Shown here one piece after another: positions 14,096-19,539 of a stretch of DNA of 19,539 nucleotides. The translations under genes were made by a program, and so were the position numbers. The first letter of the stretch is position 1. Each line of letters begins with the position of its first letter. The notes under the pieces are model-generated. The model was given only the letters and a program-made list of their open reading frames with translations. It had not been told where the DNA came from and did not search any database. Source of the stretch: Polaribacter sp. (GTDB lineage: Bacteria > Bacteroidota > Bacteroidia > Flavobacteriales > Flavobacteriaceae); NCBI GenBank assembly GCA_029248845.1, contig JAQWIO010000118.1, positions 1 through 19,539 of the forward strand, written 5' to 3'.

Positions 14096-14638
14096 ATGAA
14101 AAAAATACTTTTCTTTTTTATTTTAGTAAGTGCTTTTTCCGCAGAGGCTCAATACATGAATGGCCGAGGAAACGGTCAAAGACAGCAGCGTCAAAGGCAA
14201 ATGACTCAGACTCCTCAAAAAGCAGCAGAACCAAATTTTAAAGTAGAAGAATATATAGGACTTGTATTTTATGACCTAAAAAAAACATTGAAAAAAACGG
14301 GGGTAAAAAAATCTACGAGAGAAGGTAAAGAGTTTTCTAAACTTTTAATCTCCTACAATAAATCTATTAGAGATATGGCTAGGATTAATAGCTTTTTGAT
14401 TAAGAGCACGAAAATAATGATTGAAAATTTTCAAAAGAAATCAATGAAAAGTGGTGATTTTTCAGGGCAACCTAAAGTGCTAAAAAAAATGAATGAAAAC
14501 CTAAAGCCTATTTCTAGTTTTCTTAAAGATGAAGATTTAAAGTTAAGTATAAAATTAAAAGCCTTACTTTCAATAAAACAATATAAAAACTGGGTGAAAT
14601 ATAATAAAAAACTCAAAAAAATAATTCCAGAACAATAA
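14096..14638 (+). CDS. Small secreted helical protein of unknown function
   Basis: The first 18 residues form a clear Sec signal peptide (MKKILFFFILVSAFSAEA, with cleavage expected before Gln19). There is no lipobox Cys, so it should be released into the periplasm. Next is a Gly/Gln/Arg-rich stretch (residues 23-36) and then a basic, mostly helical body with many Lys residues (about 50-180). Its general look recalls small Spy/CpxP-like or LTxxQ-type periplasmic proteins, but I see no diagnostic motif and do not assign it. It starts two bases after the gltX stop, so it depends on the gltX transcript. I recall similar small secreted genes after gltX in other Flavobacteriaceae. Confidence 0.75.
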   Translation: MKKILFFFILVSAFSAEAQYMNGRGNGQRQQRQRQMTQTPQKAAEPNFKVEEYIGLVFYDLKKTLKKTGVKKSTREGKEFSKLLISYNKSIRDMARINSFLIKSTKIMIENFQKKSMKSGDFSGQPKVLKKMNENLKPISSFLKDEDLKLSIKLKALLSIKQYKNWVKYNKKLKKIIPEQ

Positions 14639-14701
14639 ACTTTTGATTTATAAAAAAAAGGATTTTAACTTTTTGTTTAAAAAACAAATACTTAAATCTC
14701 T

Positions 14702-14709
14702 TATATTTA
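14702..14709 (+). promoter_or_regulatory. Possible -7 box for the SPFH gene
   Basis: TATATTTA matches TAnnTTTG except the final base and is 34 bases before the ATG at 14744. A TTTG lies at 14672-14675, 26 bases upstream, slightly beyond the usual spacing. Confidence 0.4.
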
Positions 14710-14743
14710 CAAGTATAAATTAATAATTTCTAAAAAATTTACT

Positions 14744-15670
14744 ATGATATCTATGTTTCCCTTTGTTATTGGTTTTTTATTTTTGGTTGTTTTTACCGCT
14801 TTCTTTACTGTTAAACAACAAACCGCTGCTGTAATTGAACGATTTGGAAAGTTTAGTGCTATTCGGCAGTCTGGACTGCGTTTTAAAATTCCCTTAATTG
14901 ATAGAATTGCCGGAAAGTTAAGTTTAAAAATACAACAACTTGATGTGATTATTGAAACAAAAACATTGGATGATGTTTTTGTAAAATTAAAAGTTTCTGT
15001 TCAATATAAAGTTATTTACGAGAAAGTTTACGATGCTTTTTATAAATTAGACTACCCACACGATCAAATAACATCTTATGTTTTTGATGTGGTAAGAGCG
15101 GAAGTTCCAAAAATGAGATTAGACGATGTTTTTGTAAAAAAAGATGATATTGCAATTGCTGTAAAATCTGAATTAAATGAAGCAATGATGACTTATGGAT
15201 ATGATATTATTAAAACATTGGTAACAGATATAGATCCTGATGCACAAGTTAAAGAAGCGATGAATAGAATAAATGCATCAGAAAGAGAAAAAGTTGCCGC
15301 TCAATACGAAGGAGATGCTCAACGTATATTAATTGTAGAACGCGCGAAAGCAGAAGCTGAAAGTAAACGTTTACAAGGACAAGGTATTGCAGATCAAAGA
15401 CGTGAAATAGCTCGCGGATTAGAAGAGTCTGTAGAAGTTCTAAATAAAGTGGGTATCAATTCGCAAGAGGCATCGGCTTTAATTGTAGTAACGCAACATT
15501 ATGACACCCTGCAATCTATTGGTCAGGAGACGAACAGCAACTTAATTTTATTACCAAATTCCCCTCAAGCTGGAAGCACAATGTTAAATGATATGGTTGC
15601 TAGCTTTACTGCAAGTAATCAAATTGGTGAAGCTATGAAAAAGACAAAAAACAAGAAATTAGACGCATAA
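14744..15670 (+). CDS. SPFH/Band 7 (stomatin-like) membrane protein
   Basis: SPFH proteins form large membrane-attached rings and are linked to membrane microdomains and protease control. One N-terminal membrane segment covers about residues 4-24, with little before it. The Band 7 domain follows: QQTAAVIERFGKF (25-37), then GLRFKIPLIDRI and the central RAEVPKMRLDDVF region. Residues about 178-215 form the typical Ala/Glu-rich coiled coil (EREKVAAQYEGDAQRI, then AEAESKRLQGQG). The tail is Ser/Asn-rich. Length (308 aa) fits the short stomatin-like class, and the sequence also resembles plant hypersensitive-induced-reaction proteins (from memory). No NfeD-like partner, which often accompanies bacterial stomatins, is adjacent. 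A second ATG at 14753 is possible; the first was kept. A strong terminator follows. Confidence 0.92.
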   Translation: MISMFPFVIGFLFLVVFTAFFTVKQQTAAVIERFGKFSAIRQSGLRFKIPLIDRIAGKLSLKIQQLDVIIETKTLDDVFVKLKVSVQYKVIYEKVYDAFYKLDYPHDQITSYVFDVVRAEVPKMRLDDVFVKKDDIAIAVKSELNEAMMTYGYDIIKTLVTDIDPDAQVKEAMNRINASEREKVAAQYEGDAQRILIVERAKAEAESKRLQGQGIADQRREIARGLEESVEVLNKVGINSQEASALIVVTQHYDTLQSIGQETNSNLILLPNSPQAGSTMLNDMVASFTASNQIGEAMKKTKNKKLDA

Positions 15671-15696
15671 AACAAGAAATTATATTTTTATGAAAC

Positions 15697-15732
15697 AAAA
15701 AACTCAACCTATATAAGTAGGTTGAGTTTTTT
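15697..15732. terminator. Bidirectional rho-independent terminator
   Basis: ACTCAACCTA (15702-15711) pairs perfectly with TAGGTTGAGT (15718-15727) around TATAAG, and the stem is extended by an A-run on the left and a T-run on the right. Reading either strand gives a hairpin followed by a T tract. It lies between the convergent SPFH and tatA genes and can end both transcripts. Confidence 0.88.
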
Positions 15733-15755
15733 TTATATTTAAAGCTATATTATAA

Positions 15756-15947
15756 CTATTTCTTTTCTTCTATTTTTTCTTCTTGCTCCTCTTTAGCAGC
15801 ATTTTTGAACTCTTTAATTCCGCTTCCCAAACCTTTCATTAATTCTGGTATTTTTTTTCCGCCAAAAAAGAGTAAAACAACTGCAATAATTATAGCGATT
15901 TGCATTCCTCCTATCATTCCAAAATATATAGATAAAGTATTCATCAT
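15756..15947 (-). CDS. tatA: Sec-independent (Tat) translocase subunit TatA
   Basis: A 63-residue canonical TatA, the pore-forming component of twin-arginine export. The membrane helix covers about residues 13-28, the FG hinge is at 28-29, then KKIPELMKGLGSGIKEFKNA forms the amphipathic helix, followed by an acidic/basic tail (EEQEEKIEEKK). The polar residue 12 positions before the hinge is Gln16, equal to the TatA-specific Gln8 of E. coli, in contrast to the Glu in the paralogue at 1526-1807. Two ATGs begin the frame (15947 and 15944), which cannot be told apart. A perfect -7 promoter box lies about 20 bases upstream, so it is transcribed on its own. Confidence 0.92.
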   Translation of the reverse strand: MMNTLSIYFGMIGGMQIAIIIAVVLLFFGGKKIPELMKGLGSGIKEFKNAAKEEQEEKIEEKK

Positions 15948-15966
15948 TTTTAATTTTTATTAATTA

Positions 15967-15974
15967 CAAATATA
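15967..15974 (-). promoter_or_regulatory. -7 promoter box of tatA
   Basis: Read on the minus strand this is TATATTTG, matching TAnnTTTG at every fixed base. It ends about 19 bases before the tatA ATG and begins just after the stop of the head-GIN gene (16000-16002). A TTG -33 element is not visible at the expected distance. Confidence 0.55.
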
Positions 15975-15999
15975 CAAAAAAGGTTAATACTCTATATTA

Positions 16000-16695
16000 C
16001 TAATTCCTTTTTTGAATAATCCCGCCAATTACTTTTTTTTCTTTTACAATTTCTGGGTTTCCTTTGTAAAATATAGATCCGCCAAAATTTACTCTTGCGC
16101 TTAAAGTTTGGCCTGCAAAAATTTCTGCTTTTGCCCCTGTTCCAGCAAACACATCAGAATTTCCTGCTATTTTCATAGCAAAGCCATTATATACTCCATA
16201 TAAATCTATACTTACTTCTTGATTCTTTGCAGTCCCTGAAAGTTTTATGATTCCGCCAGAAGAAATTCTAACTTTAAGATATGACACTTGTGATGTTAAA
16301 TTAATAAATGCTCTTTCTTGAGAATTTACTTCTAATTTCAATTGGTTAAAATCTTTTCCTGTAATTGTTGATCCTTCATTTGCATCTATAATATCAATAT
16401 TATTATTATAATATAATTTTATTAAAACTTTACCATCTGCTAAATTATTATCTGGTTTTAGAGAAAAAGGAAGTGATAATTTTAAAGTATTATTAACACT
16501 CTTAATTTTAACCATTTCTGACTTTTCTCCTGAAATTTCAATTTTTTGCTCTTTTGATTTTATTAATTCTACATCTATTCCATTATAAACTTTTAAAATA
16601 GAATAATCTCCTATATTTTTTATTATTGTGGTTTGTGTAAAAGCTGTGTAACTTAGTATTATAGCACAAAAAAAAGCTGTTCTTTTCATTTTCAT
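16000..16695 (-). CDS. Secreted head-GIN (DUF2807) domain protein
   Basis: A 231-residue exported protein. The N-terminus is a Sec signal peptide (KMKRTAFFCAIILSYTAF followed by TQ), with no lipobox in the expected place. The rest is a single beta-rich head-GIN region: FSILKVYNGIDVEL-like opening (IGDYSILKVYNGIDVEL, about 27-43), many short Gly/Ser/Asn strands, a central SSGGIIKLSGTA, and an Ala/Gly-rich end (GAKAEIFAGQTLSARVNFGG). The domain is common in Bacteroidota and is sometimes described as a putative adhesin, but its role is not proven. The frame begins with two close ATGs (16695 and 16689). It follows rnr by 64 bases on the same strand and no own promoter box was found, so it may share the rnr transcript. 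Confidence 0.82.
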   Translation of the reverse strand: MKMKRTAFFCAIILSYTAFTQTTIIKNIGDYSILKVYNGIDVELIKSKEQKIEISGEKSEMVKIKSVNNTLKLSLPFSLKPDNNLADGKVLIKLYYNNNIDIIDANEGSTITGKDFNQLKLEVNSQERAFINLTSQVSYLKVRISSGGIIKLSGTAKNQEVSIDLYGVYNGFAMKIAGNSDVFAGTGAKAEIFAGQTLSARVNFGGSIFYKGNPEIVKEKKVIGGIIQKRN

Positions 16696-16759
16696 TTTAT
16701 TTTTAATTTTATAAGTATATTATTATAAAGTTTTTATTGTTGTTTTATTGTTTAAAAAA

Positions 16760-18985
16760 TTATTTTTCTATTAAAGTAAAATCTAAATGTTTTCGCTCTA
16801 AATCTGTATGTTTCACTTTCACTTTCACATCATCTCCTAATTGATAAAGGTGTTTTGTAGATTGCCCAACAATCGCATATTGTTTTTCATCAAAAATATA
16901 ATAATCACTTTTTATATCTCTAATTCTAACCATTCCTTCACATTTATTCGTTTTAATTTCAACATAAACTCCCCATTCTGTTACCCCTGTAATTACTCCC
17001 TCAAATTCTTCATTTTTGTGGTCTTGCATATATTTTACTTGCATATATTTAATAGATGCTCTCTCTGCTTTAGATGCAAGTTCTTCTCTATTAGAAGAAT
17101 GTTTACACTTTTCTTCGTAAGAATTCGATTTTGGAGTATATCCTCCATCTAAATAATGTTGTAATAATCGATGTGTCATAACATCAGGATAACGTCTTAT
17201 AGGAGATGTAAAATGGCTATAATAGTCAAAAGCTAAACCATAGTGACCAATATTTTGTGTGGTATAAACTGCTTTTGACATTGTTCTAATAGTTAATGTT
17301 TCAATCATGTTTGATTCTGCTTTACCTTGAACATCACTTAATAACTGATTTAAAGAGTCTGAAGTAGTCTTTTTTGTTTCTGTATTTATTTTATATCCAA
17401 ATTTACGAACCATATTTTGTAAAGAAGCTAGTTTTTCTACATCAGGTTCATCATGAACTCTATATATAAAAGTTTTGTTCGTTGTTTTTCCTTTAGAAAA
17501 ACCAATAAACTCAGCAACTTGCCGATTTGCTAATAACATAAATTCTTCAATTAATTTATTAGCATCTTTAGATTGTTTAAAAAATACACCAACAGGATTT
17601 GCTTCTTTATCTAAATTAAATTTAACCTCTACTCTATCAAAAGAAATAGCCCCTTCTTTCATTCTTTTTTTACGAAGGATTTTAGCTAATTCATCTAATT
17701 TTAAAGTAGCTTCTACAATCTTTGGAATCACTTCATATTCTTTATCAATAATAGAAATTTTAGATGGCATTGTGTAAGCCTGAATATGATCTGATAATTT
17801 ACAGTTTTCTATAATAGATTGTGCTTCTTCATAAGCGAAACGTTGATCAGAAAAAGTGACTGTCCTACCAAACCATTTATTTACAATTTCTGCTTTTTTA
17901 TTTATTTCAAACACAGCAGAAAAAGTTAATTTCTCCTCATTTGGTCGCAAAGAACAAACTCCATTACTTAACATTTCTGGGAGCATTGGTACAACTCTAT
18001 CAACGAGATAAACAGATGTTGCTCTTTTGTAAGCTTCTTCATCTAAAATAGTTTTTGGCTCTAAATAATGAGAAACGTCTGCAATATGAATTCCTATTTC
18101 ATAGTTACCATTTTCTAAATTTTTAAATGATAACGCATCATCAAAATCTTTTGCATCTTTAGGATCTATTGTAAAAGTTAAATCATTACGCATATCTCTT
18201 CGTTTAGAAATCTCTTCTTTTGTAATTTCTAAAGACAAATTTTCTGCTGCTTTTTCTACTTCATTCTCAAATTCAAAAGGTAAATTATATTCTAACAAAA
18301 TAGAATGCATCTCTGTATTATGATCTCCTGGTTTTCCAAGAATTGTTGTAATTTTTCCAAATGGATTTTTAGAATTCTTTGGCCAATCAGAAATGGTTGC
18401 TTCTACTTTATCTCCGTCTTCCGCTCCATTTATTTTATTTTCAGAAATAAAAATATCTGCATACATTTTGTGATTGTCAGGAATTACAAAACCAAAATTC
18501 TTCTCTTTATTTTTCTGTAAAATTCCAACAAATTTTGTTTTAGCTCTGTTTATAATTTCTACAACATCACCTTCTAACTTTTTACTATTTCTTTTTTTAT
18601 AAACGTAAGCTTTTACTGTATCTTGATATAAACCTTTACCAAGATTTATATTTGGTATAAATATATCATCTTCGTAATCCTCTGTAATAAAATAACCATT
18701 ACCGTTAGAAGTAATATCTAATGTACCTAAAGAATATTTTCTATCTGTATTTAATTGAAATTTACCTCTTCCTACTTCTTTAATTTGTTTTGAAATGGCT
18801 AATTCTGCTAATTTTTTAATTATTTGTGATTTTCCATCTGTGTCTGATATCTTTATTTTTGCAGCAATTTGTTTATAGTTAAAAGAGGTATCAGGATTCT
18901 CTTTCAGAATTTTAAATATATTTCTTGTTAAATCTTTTACTATATTTCCTTTTTTTTTAAATATTTTTTTTTTCTTTCTTGTCAT
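16760..18985 (-). CDS. rnr: Ribonuclease R
   Basis: RNase R is a 3'-5' exoribonuclease that can degrade structured RNA. Layout (numbering from the ATG at 18985; add 10 for the upstream TTG start): a Lys-rich N-terminus, a winged-helix region (about 20-85), cold-shock-like OB folds (90-220), the RNB catalytic domain (about 265-620) and a C-terminal S1 domain (about 655-740). The catalytic signature IDPKDAKDFDDA is intact, with the four magnesium-binding aspartates in the right spacing (Asp274, 280, 282, 283). The frame stays open to a TTG at 19015, but I prefer the ATG at 18985: it gives the MTRKKKK start, and a TAATTTGG promoter-like sequence lies right at the TTG. The low-complexity Lys run is usual. 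A lipid kinase gene diverges upstream. Confidence 0.93.
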   Translation of the reverse strand: MTRKKKKIFKKKGNIVKDLTRNIFKILKENPDTSFNYKQIAAKIKISDTDGKSQIIKKLAELAISKQIKEVGRGKFQLNTDRKYSLGTLDITSNGNGYFITEDYEDDIFIPNINLGKGLYQDTVKAYVYKKRNSKKLEGDVVEIINRAKTKFVGILQKNKEKNFGFVIPDNHKMYADIFISENKINGAEDGDKVEATISDWPKNSKNPFGKITTILGKPGDHNTEMHSILLEYNLPFEFENEVEKAAENLSLEITKEEISKRRDMRNDLTFTIDPKDAKDFDDALSFKNLENGNYEIGIHIADVSHYLEPKTILDEEAYKRATSVYLVDRVVPMLPEMLSNGVCSLRPNEEKLTFSAVFEINKKAEIVNKWFGRTVTFSDQRFAYEEAQSIIENCKLSDHIQAYTMPSKISIIDKEYEVIPKIVEATLKLDELAKILRKKRMKEGAISFDRVEVKFNLDKEANPVGVFFKQSKDANKLIEEFMLLANRQVAEFIGFSKGKTTNKTFIYRVHDEPDVEKLASLQNMVRKFGYKINTETKKTTSDSLNQLLSDVQGKAESNMIETLTIRTMSKAVYTTQNIGHYGLAFDYYSHFTSPIRRYPDVMTHRLLQHYLDGGYTPKSNSYEEKCKHSSNREELASKAERASIKYMQVKYMQDHKNEEFEGVITGVTEWGVYVEIKTNKCEGMVRIRDIKSDYYIFDEKQYAIVGQSTKHLYQLGDDVKVKVKHTDLERKHLDFTLIEK

Positions 18986-19098
18986 TTGTCGTAACTTCTT
19001 GTTAGATGATACCAAATTACAATTATTTACTGTGATTGAGTCTTTTTAAAATTATCAATCTATATTATTGTATTTTGGCTATTTTAAATTATTTTACA

Positions 19099-19539
19099 AT
19101 GTCTGATTCTTGGTTTATAATTGCAAATCCTATAGCTGGTAATCATAATTTTTCTAAACAATGGAAAAAAATAAAACAATTATTTAATAATAAGAACATA
19201 CACTTTTCTTTTGCTTTTTCAAACTATTCTAAACATGAAATTGAATTGGTACAAAATGCTATTCAAAAAGGTTTTAGAAATATCATATCGATTGGTGGTG
19301 ATGGAACACTTCACCATGTAGTTAATGGAATAATGTTACAAAGGTATGTAAAAACATCTGATATAACTATTGGTGTAATCCCTTTAGGAACAGGAAATGA
19401 TTGGATTAAAACATATAAAATACCTAATAATATTGAAAAAGCTATAGATATCATATGTGAAAAAAAAATAATTCTTCAGGATATTGGAGTTATAGAAACA
19501 AAAAATAAAACAAAAACTTTCTTTAACAATGTTGCGGGT
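19099..19539 (+). CDS. Lipid kinase of the YegS/BmrU (diacylglycerol kinase catalytic) family, partial
   Basis: The first 147 residues are in the window; the gene continues beyond base 19539. The DAGK catalytic domain is clear: NPIAG (10-14), the nucleotide-binding IGGDGTLHH (65-73) and IPLGTGNDW (94-102), the three conserved blocks of this family. These enzymes phosphorylate diacylglycerol or related membrane lipids on the inner face of the membrane. The ATG at 19099 is the only sensible start before NPxAG. It diverges from rnr across a gap of about 113 bases. A TATTTTGG sequence about 25 bases before the start may be its -7 box but deviates from TAnnTTTG at one fixed base. Confidence 0.9.
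   Translation, partial: MSDSWFIIANPIAGNHNFSKQWKKIKQLFNNKNIHFSFAFSNYSKHEIELVQNAIQKGFRNIISIGGDGTLHHVVNGIMLQRYVKTSDITIGVIPLGTGNDWIKTYKIPNNIEKAIDIICEKKIILQDIGVIETKNKTKTFFNNVAG

Noticed and set aside
17475..17777. 100-codon plus-strand frame inside rnr (also 16841-17152 and 18305-18520)
   Set aside because: All are antisense to the RNB and S1 domains of RNase R and have no independent start signals or motifs.

Overview
The window looks like chromosomal DNA from a marine-type member of the Bacteroidota, most likely Flavobacteriaceae close to Polaribacter or Tenacibaculum (inference). Three things support this. The DNA is very AT-rich. Several genes are preceded by the Bacteroidota -7 promoter box TAnnTTTG instead of an E. 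coli -10 box. The gene set is typical of the group: a DUF4175 giant next to ybeY and mnmG, a head-GIN (DUF2807) protein, a DoxX-family protein, and two TatA/B-like proteins. No tRNA, rRNA, CRISPR array or intact insertion sequence was seen.

Layout. (1) 1-1525 is the accessory part. It holds the tail of an unknown gene, then a Fic AMP-transferase gene on the minus strand flanked by related repeats with cassette-like geometry, then repeat debris. (2) 1526-2453 has a TatA/TatB-like gene convergent with an O-methyltransferase, one base apart. (3) 2454-5189 has a control region with a palindrome and long inverted repeat, then panB (pantothenate/CoA synthesis), a D-2-hydroxyacid dehydrogenase with a TTG start, and a DoxX-family membrane protein. 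(4) 5333-11956 is a minus-strand cluster read as DUF4175 giant, ybeY, mnmG, SAM methyltransferase. Two parS-like palindromes sit on either side of mnmG. (5) 11957-12572 is a 616-base gap with what may be a decayed gene. (6) 12573-15670 has gltX, a small secreted protein two bases downstream, and an SPFH/stomatin-like protein, ending in a strong bidirectional terminator. (7) 15756-19015 is minus strand: a short canonical TatA, a head-GIN secreted protein and RNase R. (8) A lipid kinase of the diacylglycerol kinase type starts at 19099 and runs off the end.

Together: most genes are core housekeeping. Translation and RNA metabolism is well represented by gltX, mnmG (tRNA wobble modification), ybeY (rRNA maturation) and rnr (RNA decay). 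The envelope is represented by the Tat components, the SPFH protein, DUF4175, DoxX and the lipid kinase. The most informative non-coding signals are the parS-like sites, which suggest an origin-proximal position, the repeats around fic, and the palindromic region in front of panB. I did not find a convincing new multi-gene defence or biosynthetic system.
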